The notes: generated by a model not told the origin, from the sequence alone. DNA of 64,000 nt from JAFGVL01 sp964546015 (GCA_964546015.1 CAZJHO010000005.1:1-64000), one strand, 5' to 3'. Shown: positions 9,587-18,717, counted from the stretch's first letter. Made by a program: numbers and translations.

Positions 9587-10171
9587 ATGAAAAAATTTAT
9601 CGTAACAGCAATGCTTGCTTTGGCAATGGTTGCAGGTGCTAACGCACAGTTCAAATTGGGGCCTACTGTAGGGCTAAACATGGCTAACCTTTCAGGAGAC
9701 ATTGATGGAAATTCTATGAAAATGGGCTTTAAAATTGGTGCTGCTGCCGAGTATTCATTTAACGAAATGTGGTCTATTGCTCCCGAATTAGCTTACAGCA
9801 GCAAAGGAACACAATACGACATTTTAGGGGAAACTTTAAAAATGAATTTGAATTATTTAGAGTTACCTATCAATGCGCAGTTCCGTGCTCCTTTAGCCGA
9901 CGATTTTAATTTCTTAGCATTTGCCGGTCCTTACTTAGCTTATGGTTTATCTGTAGGTGGAGATTTCGATGCTGAATTTGGCTCTGATGATGACCAAATA
10001 AATCCTTTCGATTTTGGATTAAACTTCGGTATTGGTGCTGAATACAAAAACTTCTTCTTGAAAGCTCAATATCAATTAGGATTGTCAAACTTGCATAATG
10101 CAGGTGATGATTCTCTAAAAAATACCAACATTGGTATTTCTCTAGGTTATATGTTTAATTTAGGAAATTAA
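9587..10171 (+). CDS. Porin-family outer-membrane beta-barrel protein
   Basis: A 194-residue protein with a clear signal peptide (MKKFIVTAMLALAMVAGANAQ) followed by alternating polar/hydrophobic strands of an eight-stranded barrel of the OMP_b-brl type (PF13568). Typical pieces are GPTVGLNMANLSG, LNYLELPINAQFRAP, FAGPYLAYGLSVG, and an aromatic-rich C-terminus ending LGYMFNLGN. It resembles the barrel at 44889-45452, which has nearly the same signal peptide. Function within the outer membrane is unknown. It stands alone between its own promoter and a strong terminator. Confidence 0.88.
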   Translation: MKKFIVTAMLALAMVAGANAQFKLGPTVGLNMANLSGDIDGNSMKMGFKIGAAAEYSFNEMWSIAPELAYSSKGTQYDILGETLKMNLNYLELPINAQFRAPLADDFNFLAFAGPYLAYGLSVGGDFDAEFGSDDDQINPFDFGLNFGIGAEYKNFFLKAQYQLGLSNLHNAGDDSLKNTNIGISLGYMFNLGN

Positions 10172-10188
10172 GAAAAAAGAATTTTAAT

Positions 10189-10226
10189 TAAAATTCCCGG
10201 TAGCTTCGGTTATCGGGAATTTTTAT
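10189..10226 (+). terminator. Rho-independent terminator
   Basis: AAAATTCCCG pairs with CGGGAATTTT around a 14-nt loop, followed by T-rich sequence. It lies 18 bp after the barrel gene's stop. Confidence 0.8.
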
Positions 10227-10244
10227 TTTATAGAAAACTCTTTG

Positions 10245-10252
10245 TATTTTTG
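10245..10252 (+). promoter_or_regulatory. Promoter -7 element for the acetate transporter gene
   Basis: TATTTTTG fits TAnnTTTG and lies 37 bp before the ATG at 10290. Confidence 0.55.
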
Positions 10253-10289
10253 CCGGAAATTTTCAAAAACAATTTATTTTTAAAACATT

Positions 10290-10862
10290 ATGACAGAAAA
10301 AAAACACGCTAATCCTGCCCCACTCGGACTGATGGGTTTTGGTATGACTACCATTTTGTTGAATATCCATAACATGGGTTTTGTCCCTGTAAATGCAGCC
10401 ATAATTGCAATGGGAATTTTTTATGGCGGTTTAGCACAAATACTTGCCGGAATAATGGAATTCCGTAAAGGAAACTCGTTTGGAGCCACGGCATTTACTT
10501 CGTATGGTTTCTTTTGGATGACTTTATGCGCCATTTGGATGTTGCCTGAAATGGGCTTTACAAAAGCCGCTGCAACAGATCCGTCATTCTTTGCTTGGTA
10601 TCTTTTCTTATGGGGAACATTCACTTTCTTTATGTGGTTAGGCACATGGGGTGGTGGTCGTGTAACACAATTTATATTCCTATCACTTACCATTCTGTTT
10701 TATTTGTTGGCAGCACACAATTGGATGCATGGAACTTGTACCGGCGCAATTATCGGTATAGTTGCCGGAGTAATCGGTGTAATCTGTGGTAGCAGCGCTA
10801 TTTATTTGGCCATGGCAGAATTACTTGATGAAGTACGAGGAAAGAAAATCCTACTGTATTAA
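10290..10862 (+). CDS. satP: GPR1/FUN34/YaaH (SatP-like) acetate uptake transporter
   Basis: This 190-residue, six-helix membrane protein begins with the family signature NPAPLGLMGFGMTTILLNIHN, corresponding to NPAPLGL of acetate/succinate channels. Other family features are FYGGLAQILAGIMEFRKGNSFG and FTSYGFFWM. The family takes up acetate, and in some cases succinate, across the inner membrane as a hexameric channel. The gene stands alone with its own promoter after a strong terminator. The symbol is given by family, and substrate preference is inferred. An acyl-CoA transferase at 4673 could activate imported acetate. Confidence 0.9.
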   Translation: MTEKKHANPAPLGLMGFGMTTILLNIHNMGFVPVNAAIIAMGIFYGGLAQILAGIMEFRKGNSFGATAFTSYGFFWMTLCAIWMLPEMGFTKAAATDPSFFAWYLFLWGTFTFFMWLGTWGGGRVTQFIFLSLTILFYLLAAHNWMHGTCTGAIIGIVAGVIGVICGSSAIYLAMAELLDEVRGKKILLY

Positions 10863-10963
10863 TAACATTTGTTTCCGAAAATATTTTTTCCACAGATTCA
10901 GAAGATTTCCGCAGATTCTTTGTCTGTAATAATCGACATAATCTGCAAAAATTTTTCTTAAAA

Positions 10964-11971
10964 ATGCAAGCATCAGTCGAAAAACACACCTTTGAGTTTT
11001 CGTTTCCTGCCGGCACATCGCGAGGTGTACTGCACGAAAAAGACAGTTGGTTTATTCGTATTTGGAATAAATCAAATCCTGCTGTTGTAGGAATTGGCGA
11101 ATGTTCGATTATCCCAAAGCTAAGCATTGACGATATCCCGGAATTAGAAAAAATTATCTACAGAACAGTAGAAGAATTTAACACGAAAAACTTTCAACTA
11201 AAAAACTTTCCGGCTTTACGGTTTGCCATAGAAACAGCATTGCTTGATTTGCAGACAGGAGGAAAACAAATTCTTTTTCCGTCGGATTTTACGGAACACA
11301 AAGCAGCTATTCCCATTAATGGATTAATCTGGATGGATTCGTTTGATTCGATGTGGAAGCAAGCAGAAAATAAATTTACTATGGGGTTCAAGGTGCTGAA
11401 AATGAAAGTAGGTTCACTTAATTTCGACGAAGAACTTTATTTTATCAAACAACTACGAAAAGAATTTCCTACGGCAGAAATTCGTTTAGATGCCAACGGA
11501 GCTTTCCCTGCCGACGAAGCTTTGGATCGTCTAAAAGCATTAACGGAATACACTATTCACTCGATAGAGCAACCTATTGCCTCCAAACAAACGGAAGCAA
11601 TGAAAAATCTTTGTCGGAGATCTCCTATTGCTATTGCTTTGGATGAAGAATTAATCGGTGTAAATATTTTGCAAGAAAAAGAAAAACTCCTGCAAACCAT
11701 TTCTCCCCAATATATTATTTTAAAACCTTCTTTGTTAGGCGGATTTAGTGCTTGCGACGAATGGATTTCCATTGCAAAAAAACAAAATATCGGCTGGTGG
11801 GCAACTTCAGCATTGGAGAGTAATATAGGATTAAATGCTATTGCTCAATGGGTTTTCACAAAAAATAATCCACTGCCGCAGGGATTAGGTACCGGAGGCT
11901 TATTTATAAATAATGTACCATCGACATTAGAGTTGAAAAACGGAATGTTATATTACAAAAAAACGCTTTGA
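10964..11971 (+). CDS. menC: o-Succinylbenzoate synthase-like enolase superfamily enzyme
   Basis: The 335-residue protein has the enolase superfamily layout. The N-terminal capping domain contains GIGECSIIPKLS. The barrel carries the catalytic lysines in KMKVG (about 146-148), metal ligands in LDANGAF (about 176), EQP (about 201) and DEELIG (about 226), and the second-side Lys in LKPSLLGG (about 252). The GIGECS start and overall length match Bacteroidota MenC, which dehydrates SHCHC to o-succinylbenzoate in menaquinone synthesis. No other men gene lies in the window, so an L-Ala-D/L-Glu epimerase or N-acylamino-acid racemase remains possible. The stop codon lies inside a perfect terminator palindrome. 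Confidence 0.8.
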   Translation: MQASVEKHTFEFSFPAGTSRGVLHEKDSWFIRIWNKSNPAVVGIGECSIIPKLSIDDIPELEKIIYRTVEEFNTKNFQLKNFPALRFAIETALLDLQTGGKQILFPSDFTEHKAAIPINGLIWMDSFDSMWKQAENKFTMGFKVLKMKVGSLNFDEELYFIKQLRKEFPTAEIRLDANGAFPADEALDRLKALTEYTIHSIEQPIASKQTEAMKNLCRRSPIAIALDEELIGVNILQEKEKLLQTISPQYIILKPSLLGGFSACDEWISIAKKQNIGWWATSALESNIGLNAIAQWVFTKNNPLPQGLGTGGLFINNVPSTLELKNGMLYYKKTL

Positions 11972-11994
11972 AAATTAATTTTCAAAGCGTTTTT
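11959..11994. terminator. Bidirectional terminator between menC and the 12012 gene
   Basis: A perfect 36-bp palindrome centred at 11976/11977 (AAAAACGCTTTG with CAAAGCGTTTTT and an AT core). It overlaps the menC TGA and has T-runs on both strands. It separates two convergent genes. Confidence 0.85.
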
Positions 11995-12011
11995 ATTTTC
12001 CTAAAATTGCA

Positions 12012-13004
12012 TTAAAACAATCGGATTGAAATGGCAAACGACATCATTGGCCATAATCTCAGCAATTTTTCGTTAAAATTAAATTCAATACTATCATCAA
12101 TCAGATTTTGGACACTTCCAGAAGCAACCTCATTATCACTTTCTATAACAATCTTTCCTTGATAAATCAAACCTAAATCATATTTGAATGAAACACGATG
12201 TTTTGGCATTGTTTTTCCCAACCCAATACCGAAATATGGTTTTATGGTATTACCTAATCTTATCCGGGCATTAAAATTACCATTTTCATCCGGTTTGATA
12301 TACACACCATCAATCACTTCAAAAACTTGACCATCCTTGTAATTATTAATATGTCCATCAGATGTTATTTTGTTGTTACCAAAATATATTCCTCCTGTAA
12401 TGCTAAAGAACCCGTTTGCCCATGGATAAAAGTCGAGTAAAAGACTTCCGTTAGGAAATTTCAGATTAAAATTAGACATCGAACCATTCATTTCATCATC
12501 GGTTTTGATATCGTAAGCTGTAAATTCTATCGGCTCGTCATACTTAAAAGCAAGATAATTAAAACCTAAACGGGCATCCAAATGAGGAACAATGCGGGTA
12601 TTAATACTTCCGTTAAATCCGTAAGTATTTACTCCCAAACCTAATCCCCAATGCTTAAAAAAGATAGAATTGCCCGATTTTGACGAAGCTGCTTTCGGTG
12701 CATCTTGTTGCACAACAAAGCTTTTATTTGATTCTTCTGCAGGAAAAGTTTCGTCTGCAACATTTTCAGCCTCTGCTACCGACTTCGGTAATATTGTATC
12801 TGGAGTAGCTATAACGCTATCTTTTGGAGCAACAATAGCGATAGTAGAATCCGCCGGTGTAACTTTTGCAACAGAATCCACAGAGATTCCGCTTACTGCA
12901 ACAGAGTCATTCTTTGCTATGCCGGTAGAATCCGGAATAGATTGGGCGGATAAATTTGCTGCAAATAATCCGCCTATTAATACTGATAAAATAAATTTTT
13001 TCAT
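12012..13004 (-). CDS. Secreted protein with Asp-Ser-Val-rich linker and outer-membrane beta-barrel domain
   Basis: The start is set at the second Met (13004, MKKFILSVLIGG), which begins a signal peptide ending ANLSAQ. The ATG at 13010 is two codons upstream and equally possible. Residues about 25-115 form a low-complexity linker with recurring DSV/DST units (NDSVAV, SVDSVAK, PADSTI, PKDSVI). From GNSIFFKHWGLGLGVN onward the sequence has barrel-like alternating strands and ends FAISIRLF, a typical barrel terminus. No specific family is recognised. It follows cls by 19 bp and may be the last gene of a ribD-cls operon. Its 3' end faces menC across a shared terminator. Confidence 0.75.
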   Translation of the reverse strand: MKKFILSVLIGGLFAANLSAQSIPDSTGIAKNDSVAVSGISVDSVAKVTPADSTIAIVAPKDSVIATPDTILPKSVAEAENVADETFPAEESNKSFVVQQDAPKAASSKSGNSIFFKHWGLGLGVNTYGFNGSINTRIVPHLDARLGFNYLAFKYDEPIEFTAYDIKTDDEMNGSMSNFNLKFPNGSLLLDFYPWANGFFSITGGIYFGNNKITSDGHINNYKDGQVFEVIDGVYIKPDENGNFNARIRLGNTIKPYFGIGLGKTMPKHRVSFKYDLGLIYQGKIVIESDNEVASGSVQNLIDDSIEFNFNEKLLRLWPMMSFAISIRLF

Positions 13005-13023
13005 ACGCATTTTGGTTTTAATT

Positions 13024-14460
13024 TTATAAAATAGGACTGAATAATCTGGCTAATGATTCCTTAAATCGCTGAAATTTAGGTCTGTTTTTCCAAGATTCTT
13101 TATCAATCTCAACTGCATCATTCAAATCGTTCAAAAAAAGTGATTTTATTTTCAACGCTGTTTCTTCTTCATAAATAAAAGAAGTAACCTCAAAATTTTG
13201 TTCATAACTACGAAAATCGACATTAGCTGTTCCCACTGATGAGATAGCATCGTCAACCACCCATGCTTTACTATGCAAAAATCCTTTTTGATAGTTATAA
13301 ACCCGCACTCCGGCATCAAGCATCCGCTCTATATATGAGCAGTTGCTGTCAGTAGCCATTGAAGCATCCGACCTTATCGGGATAAGTAAACGCACATCTA
13401 TACCACGCAAAGCAGCTGTTTCAATGGCAACAGAGATTTCATCTGGAGGCATAAAATAAGGCGTCTGTATATAAACATACTTTTGGGATGTGCTAATAGC
13501 ATAATACATTCCTTGCAAAATACTCTGGAATAAGGTGTCCGGACCGCTATCCACAATTTGTACCAAATTTTTAGCAAATGTTTTTTGCGAAGGAAAGTAA
13601 CGGTCATGATCTATAATGGTTCTGTCCACAAAATACCAGTCGTCCGAAAATGCTTCTTGTAAACCTAAAACAGCAGCTCCTTCAAATCGTATCATTGTAT
13701 CTCGCCATGTGCCTAAAGCATTTCCGTACAAATAACGGTCAGCCATATTGACTCCGCCGGTATATCCGATTTTTCCATCAACGACAATCAGCTTACGGTG
13801 ATTACGATAATTTAAGCGGCTTAAAATAAATGGAAATTTAGGTGGGAAAAATGCATAACAATGAATCCCGCCTTCTTTCATTTGCCGAATATATTTTTTA
13901 GGCAGACCGAAACATCCCCAATAATCATAAATTAAACGAACTTCGACACCTTGGGCAGCTTTTCTAAGCAATATATCAAGCAATCGATTTCCTACCGAAT
14001 CATTTACAATAATGTAAAACTGAATATGAATATGGTCGCTGGCTTTCTCCAAATCCAAAAAAATACTATCAAAAGTTGTTTTAGGTTCCGCAAGAATATC
14101 AATTTGGCTGCTTTCGTAAATCAAAGCCTCGTCACTATGATAAAGCAAGCTAATAAGCCCTTTGGCATTATCCGAAAGAGAGGAGTAATAAGATAATACA
14201 CTGAGATCCGGTTTTACTTTGGCTGAAGCTTTTCCCGAACGGATACTCAATTTTTTAATCTTTTTCTTTTGCCGTACTTTTTGTCCGAAAATCGCGTAAA
14301 ACAATAATCCTAAAACAGGTAAAAACATAAGCACCAACAGCCATGCTATAGAGCGGATAGGATTACGATTTTCCAATATCAATACTGCAATCGCAGATAT
14401 TAGAAAATACAAATAAACTCCTACCAAAAGCAATGTTAATATATTAGTCCACTGAAACAT
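13024..14460 (-). CDS. cls: Cardiolipin synthase (phospholipase D family)
   Basis: The 478-residue enzyme has two N-terminal membrane segments (residues about 5-30 and 36-58, the PLDc_N region with RSIAWLLVLMFLPVLGL). Two HKD motifs follow: HRKLIVVDGKIGYTGG (H221, K223, D228) and HSKAWVVDDAISSVGTAN (about 396-404). This is the standard bacterial cardiolipin synthase, joining two phosphatidylglycerols into cardiolipin at the inner membrane. Its 5' end overlaps the 3' end of ribD by 17 bp in another frame, so translation is probably coupled. A signal-peptide barrel gene follows 19 bp downstream. Confidence 0.95.
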   Translation of the reverse strand: MFQWTNILTLLLVGVYLYFLISAIAVLILENRNPIRSIAWLLVLMFLPVLGLLFYAIFGQKVRQKKKIKKLSIRSGKASAKVKPDLSVLSYYSSLSDNAKGLISLLYHSDEALIYESSQIDILAEPKTTFDSIFLDLEKASDHIHIQFYIIVNDSVGNRLLDILLRKAAQGVEVRLIYDYWGCFGLPKKYIRQMKEGGIHCYAFFPPKFPFILSRLNYRNHRKLIVVDGKIGYTGGVNMADRYLYGNALGTWRDTMIRFEGAAVLGLQEAFSDDWYFVDRTIIDHDRYFPSQKTFAKNLVQIVDSGPDTLFQSILQGMYYAISTSQKYVYIQTPYFMPPDEISVAIETAALRGIDVRLLIPIRSDASMATDSNCSYIERMLDAGVRVYNYQKGFLHSKAWVVDDAISSVGTANVDFRSYEQNFEVTSFIYEEETALKIKSLFLNDLNDAVEIDKESWKNRPKFQRFKESLARLFSPIL

Positions 14461-15493
14461 TTTTATAATATTGTAACTTATTTTCTCCGATAAATTCTTC
14501 TTTATAAAGTAAATTTTTATTTAGCTCCGGTGCTTTTACTCCATTTTTAAGCAGAAATGGAGCAATTTCCACTTTTGCTTCATCCCACAGATTTTCTTCA
14601 ATAAACGAACGAAGCGTTTGAGCTCCTCCTTCTACAATCAAAGATATGATTTTACGAGCATACAACTCATCCATCACTTGTTGCAAAACATTTTTAGAAA
14701 AATCGATTGTCACAAAACTAATAAAATTATTTACTCGTTTTGTTTTTCTCGAAAAAATTAGTGTTTCTGCAGATAAATCAAAAATACACGCATCGGACGG
14801 AATTTTATTATCACAATCAAAACTAATGCGAAGCGGATCCTTTCCTTTCCACAGTCGGGTTGTAAGCTGCGGATTATCCAGTAAAACCGTATTTGTTCCG
14901 ACCAAAATAGCTGCTTCCTCTGCCCGAATTTTATGATTCAATTTTTGTGTTTCAGGAGTAGAAAAAATAACCGGAGGAACGGATAAATCCTCGCGAACCT
15001 TATCCATAAATCCATCGATGGATTGAGCCCATTTTAATAAAACATACGGTCTTTTTTGTGTGTAATAGGTAAAAAATCGTTTATTCAATTCCCAGCCTTC
15101 CTCTACCAAAATACCGGTTGTAACTTTTATTCCAGCTTCCTGCAATTTCTTAATCCCGTGGCCGGAAACCTTCGGATTAGGATCTACATTGCTAATCACC
15201 ACCTGTGGAATTTGTTTTTCGATAATTAAATCAACACATGGAGGGGTTTTTCCGTAATGCGAACAAGGTTCAAGATTTACATAAAGAGTCGATTCTTTAA
15301 GCAATGTTTGATTTTTAACGGAGTTAATTGCGTTTGGCTCGGCATGAGGACCACCATATTTTTCATGGTAGCCTTGTCCGATAATTTCGTCCCGATGCAC
15401 TATTATTGCCCCCACCATAGGATTAGGAGCAACATCGGCAATACCTTTTTCGGCAAGGCGAAAGCAAAAACGCATATATTCTTCGTTCGTCAT
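14444..15493 (-). CDS. ribD: Bifunctional riboflavin biosynthesis deaminase/reductase RibD
   Basis: This 349-residue protein has an N-terminal zinc deaminase domain. GGPHAEPNAI gives His50 and Glu52, and PCSHYGKTPPC gives Cys77 and Cys86. The C-terminal reductase domain has KWAQSIDGFMD, ILVGTNTVLLDNPQLTTR and VEGGAQTLRSFIE. It catalyses deamination and NADPH-dependent reduction of the pyrimidine intermediate in riboflavin synthesis. It is divergent from prmC with only 19 bp between start codons, so there is no room for an FMN riboswitch. It overlaps cls by 17 bp. Confidence 0.96.
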   Translation of the reverse strand: MTNEEYMRFCFRLAEKGIADVAPNPMVGAIIVHRDEIIGQGYHEKYGGPHAEPNAINSVKNQTLLKESTLYVNLEPCSHYGKTPPCVDLIIEKQIPQVVISNVDPNPKVSGHGIKKLQEAGIKVTTGILVEEGWELNKRFFTYYTQKRPYVLLKWAQSIDGFMDKVREDLSVPPVIFSTPETQKLNHKIRAEEAAILVGTNTVLLDNPQLTTRLWKGKDPLRISFDCDNKIPSDACIFDLSAETLIFSRKTKRVNNFISFVTIDFSKNVLQQVMDELYARKIISLIVEGGAQTLRSFIEENLWDEAKVEIAPFLLKNGVKAPELNKNLLYKEEFIGENKLQYYKNVSVD

Positions 15494-15500
15494 TATTCTT

Positions 15501-15508
15501 TATCTTTG
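15501..15508 (+). promoter_or_regulatory. Promoter -7 element abutting the prmC start codon
   Basis: TATCTTTG fits TAnnTTTG and ends only four bases before the prmC ATG at 15513. The predicted transcription start falls on or beside the start codon, suggesting a leaderless mRNA. Confidence 0.55.
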
Positions 15509-15512
15509 TGCT

Positions 15513-16364
15513 ATGCAAAATGCACGGCAATATATAACAGAAAAACTTTCAGGACTTTATTCCGATAATGAAATCCGGAATTTTTATTATTTGATCATTG
15601 AAAATTTGACCGGATTAAAAATAGAACAAATTCTCGCAAACAAAAATAACGAATTATTGGAAAATCAAAGAAATTCATTTTTAATAATTGTTAATCAATT
15701 GCAACAATTTAAGCCAATTCAGTATATACTCAACTCAACTATTTTTTACGGTCTTCCTTTCAAAGTAAACAAGCATGTACTTATTCCTCGCCCCGAGACT
15801 GAAGAATTAGTAGAATGGATTCTTTCGGAAAATGCGGATAAAAAGAATCTTTCTGTAGTAGATATAGGTACAGGGAGTGGTTGTATTGCCATCAGCATTG
15901 CTAAAAATAAACCCGACTGGAAAGTCAGCGCATTTGATATTTCGGACGAAGCATTGGCTGTTGCCCAAAAAAATGCAAAGCAAAACGATGTGAGTGTTTT
16001 CTTTCAAAAAGCAGATGCTCTTTTCTCCGATTTTTTATCGAATAAAGCAGATAAATTTGATATTATTGTAAGTAATCCGCCTTACATTTGCGAAGCGGAA
16101 AAAACAACGATGAGTGCCAATGTATTCGACTACGAGCCGTCTTTAGCGCTTTTCGTTCCGGACACCGACCCGCTGATTTTCTATCGACAGATTGCACTTT
16201 TTGCTAAAAAGAATCTTTCAGCGAACGGACAACTTTATTTTGAGATTAATCAGCATTTCGGAAAAGAAACAATGGATTTATTAACGCAAATCGGATTTAA
16301 AAATATTGTACTGAGAAAAGATTTTTTCGGCAACGATCGAATGATTTTAGCCAAGCAAGTATGA
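15513..16364 (+). CDS. prmC: Peptide chain release factor N5-glutamine methyltransferase
   Basis: The 283-residue PrmC/HemK protein has an N-terminal helical substrate-binding domain with the conserved PIQYILNSTIFYGLPFKV and LIPRPETEELVEWI. The AdoMet fold follows with DIGTGSGCIAISIA (about 115-127) and the catalytic NPPY (about 188-191). It methylates the GGQ glutamine of release factors. The start is backed by the family N-terminus and sits directly after a promoter -7 box. It overlaps recX by 4 bp (ATGA), so the two are translationally coupled. Confidence 0.96.
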   Translation: MQNARQYITEKLSGLYSDNEIRNFYYLIIENLTGLKIEQILANKNNELLENQRNSFLIIVNQLQQFKPIQYILNSTIFYGLPFKVNKHVLIPRPETEELVEWILSENADKKNLSVVDIGTGSGCIAISIAKNKPDWKVSAFDISDEALAVAQKNAKQNDVSVFFQKADALFSDFLSNKADKFDIIVSNPPYICEAEKTTMSANVFDYEPSLALFVPDTDPLIFYRQIALFAKKNLSANGQLYFEINQHFGKETMDLLTQIGFKNIVLRKDFFGNDRMILAKQV

Positions 16365-16831
16365 AAAAAAATGCCTTAACATATGACCAAGCCTTATTTA
16401 GGGCTTCTGCCCTATGCACCCGATACGAAAAATGCGAATCGGATATAGAAATGAAACTCAAAGAATGGGGTTTGACGGAATCGGATAGCAAAAAGCTGAT
16501 AAAATACCTGAAAGAAGAAAAATTTTTAGACGATGTCCGCTACTGCCAAATGTCCGTAAAAAGAGCTTTGCGTTATAATAAATGGGGACGAAAAAAAATA
16601 GCGTATTCACTGAAAGCAAAAAAAATAGCTGCACCAATAATTGCTGCAGCTTTAAATGAAATAGACGAAAACGAATATGCTGAGATTTTAGAGAATTTGC
16701 TCGCAAACAAAGCAAAAAATCTGAAAGCAAAAAACGACTACGAACGAAAAGCAAAACTATTTGCGTTTGCTCTGAGCCATGGTTTCGAAAGCGATGAAAT
16801 CAAATCGACTTCATTTTTTGCTTCGCGTTAA
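16361..16831 (+). CDS. recX: Regulatory protein RecX
   Basis: A 156-residue RecX-family protein made of helical repeats. It has the family patterns ALCTRYEKCESDIEMKLKEWG, LIKYLKEEKFLDDVRYCQMSV, KWGRKKIAYSLKAKKI and a C-terminal FAFALSHGFESDEI. RecX binds RecA filaments and limits recombination. It begins within the prmC stop (ATGA overlap) rather than next to recA, an arrangement common in Bacteroidota. Its stop overlaps by 4 bp the stop of the convergent lipoprotein gene at 16828. Confidence 0.92.
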   Translation: MKKNALTYDQALFRASALCTRYEKCESDIEMKLKEWGLTESDSKKLIKYLKEEKFLDDVRYCQMSVKRALRYNKWGRKKIAYSLKAKKIAAPIIAAALNEIDENEYAEILENLLANKAKNLKAKNDYERKAKLFAFALSHGFESDEIKSTSFFASR

Positions 16832-18660
16832 TTCTTCATTTCTTTCTTTAAAATAGCCGGCTTTTGTTTATCGGCAGGTGTAGCCAAATAATCCCATTCT
16901 TGCTCCAATTCCCAATTTGCACGGAGATTAAGCGGTTGTTCCAGATAATAGACCGCTTCGGGTTGTGTAGATGTTTTGTAATCGCCGGTATCCCAAACGC
17001 CATTACCATTTCTATCGATGAAAAATCGCAAGTAGTACTCGCCGGGAGTTAAATATTCGAAAGTCGTACTGATAGAATCTGCTGCTTTTTTAGTAACTAC
17101 AGCATCCTTATCGTTAAGCAATTCGATTACTGCATTTTGGGGATAATTCTGTATAAAAGTAACAATAAGAGTACTATATCTTTCTGCTCCTTTAATGGAA
17201 AAATCATTTGTTATTTTATCATTTACTTTTCCGTAGATGGAAGTAAGCGCGGCCGAATCAATCATAAATTTATAATCATCATTTGGATTATATACAAAAT
17301 TTACTTCAAAATCTATATTCAAATCATCCAGCACTTTTATATCCAACGGGGGTATTTGTTTCCACACAGAATCGCGTTTGGATAATAGACAAATACTGTT
17401 TTTATCCATTTTTTCGATAGGAACACCAAATGAAAAACGAATCGGCTTATATACATCCATCGGATTCTGAACATTGCTTGAGAATTTGAGATACTCAATA
17501 ATTGGTTTCTCTTTTTCTTCTTTTTCTTTCTTCTTTTTCTCTTTTTCGGTTAATTTCTTCGTCCTGAAAATAGTATTTACAGTATCTCTTCTTACTTCTA
17601 TCGTATCCGACGGACGATAGGTAACTTCAAACTTCAGAGTATCCATGGTGTAAGTCGTGGAATCGGCTATCCAGCAAGTAATACTATCCATTTTTGTACT
17701 ATAAATAAATCCTTTAATCGCCGATTGGCTAAAATTAATAGGTTTTATCGATGGTTTTTCTTTATTCTCAGCAGCAAAGAAGAACGAAACTTTATACGCT
17801 TGCGGACGCTCCGATTTTTTTATCTGTTGTGAATAAGATTCTTTTTTGAAAGAACGCAAAATAATATCATCCGGCAAAAAACGGGTTTGAATTCGTGTAA
17901 CTAAACTATCGAGCGTTTTTTTTGTTTTATCTTTAGGAAGGGTAATTTTTAAAGTATCTACGATAGTCGTATCCGTAACACTTGGTTTTATAGTTTCTTC
18001 GAGGAAAGATACTCTTTCGGCAGAATTATTATACAGATAATCGTTACCTACATCGGCTAAAGAAAAAACACGATACTCACCCTCTTTTACATTATTAATA
18101 GTAAATCGTCCGTTCTGATCTGTTTTAGCAATTCGCAACGGTATTGTTTTTACAAAAACCGAATCAATACCGGCCGGATAAATCCCTACTGTTTGTCCCG
18201 AAACAGGATTCAACGAAGCGGCATCGAGCACTGTCCCCGAAATTCGTAATGTATCTAACTTTTCGCCTGTAGAAAAACTGAATAAATAATTCGGAATCGG
18301 ATTACTTTCATTCAGATCGGTAATAGAATTACCAAAATCAATTGTATAAGAAGTATTCGGTTTTATCGAATCATTTAATATAACCGTAATTCGTCTTCCG
18401 CTACTTCTGATGGCGGGAGGAACTGTTTGTATGGGTGAAATAACTACCCCTTCCAATGGATTCTTTATCATCACGAATTCGTCAAAGTCAATATCGATTC
18501 TTTTTCCCTTAAAATTAATTGTATTATTCTTCGGGTTCGATTTTTGGGGGGTAGGCGGAGTAATATCTTGAGGACCGCCCTGAGGACCACCCGAACGATT
18601 TGCACAAGCCGTAAAAAATACAATTAATGCAAAAAGAAATATTTTTTTCAATTGAACCAT
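16828..18660 (-). CDS. Ig-like domain lipoprotein (SbsA/Big_5 type)
   Basis: The 610-residue protein begins with a lipoprotein signal (MVQLKKIFLFALIVFFTAC, Cys19, then ANRSGGPQGGPQD). The next domain is a bacterial Ig-like/SbsA Ig (Big_5) fold: TPPTPQKSNPKNNT, FDEFVMIKNPLEGVVISP, SYTIDFGNSITDLNE. A carboxypeptidase-regulatory-like segment (GTVLDAASLNPVSGQTVGIYP) follows. A Lys/Glu-rich stretch (TEKEKKKKEKEEKEKP, around residue 370) precedes C-terminal beta domains ending with FDRNGNGVWDTGDY-like sequence near the terminus. It is likely anchored in the outer membrane or periplasm, with unknown function. This is a conserved Bacteroidota family. Confidence 0.85.
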   Translation of the reverse strand: MVQLKKIFLFALIVFFTACANRSGGPQGGPQDITPPTPQKSNPKNNTINFKGKRIDIDFDEFVMIKNPLEGVVISPIQTVPPAIRSSGRRITVILNDSIKPNTSYTIDFGNSITDLNESNPIPNYLFSFSTGEKLDTLRISGTVLDAASLNPVSGQTVGIYPAGIDSVFVKTIPLRIAKTDQNGRFTINNVKEGEYRVFSLADVGNDYLYNNSAERVSFLEETIKPSVTDTTIVDTLKITLPKDKTKKTLDSLVTRIQTRFLPDDIILRSFKKESYSQQIKKSERPQAYKVSFFFAAENKEKPSIKPINFSQSAIKGFIYSTKMDSITCWIADSTTYTMDTLKFEVTYRPSDTIEVRRDTVNTIFRTKKLTEKEKKKKEKEEKEKPIIEYLKFSSNVQNPMDVYKPIRFSFGVPIEKMDKNSICLLSKRDSVWKQIPPLDIKVLDDLNIDFEVNFVYNPNDDYKFMIDSAALTSIYGKVNDKITNDFSIKGAERYSTLIVTFIQNYPQNAVIELLNDKDAVVTKKAADSISTTFEYLTPGEYYLRFFIDRNGNGVWDTGDYKTSTQPEAVYYLEQPLNLRANWELEQEWDYLATPADKQKPAILKKEMKN

Positions 18661-18709
18661 AATCTTTTTTGTCGCGTTTATCTATTGAATGTGTAACTAT
18701 TAGAAAAGG

Positions 18710-18717
18710 CAAAAGTA
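18710..18717 (-). promoter_or_regulatory. Promoter -7 element for the Ig-like lipoprotein gene
   Basis: Minus-strand TACTTTTG fits TAnnTTTG and lies 49 bp upstream of the ATG at 18660. Confidence 0.5.

Noticed and set aside
15494..15512. FMN riboswitch before ribD
   Set aside because: Only 19 bp separate ribD and prmC, far too short for the aptamer.
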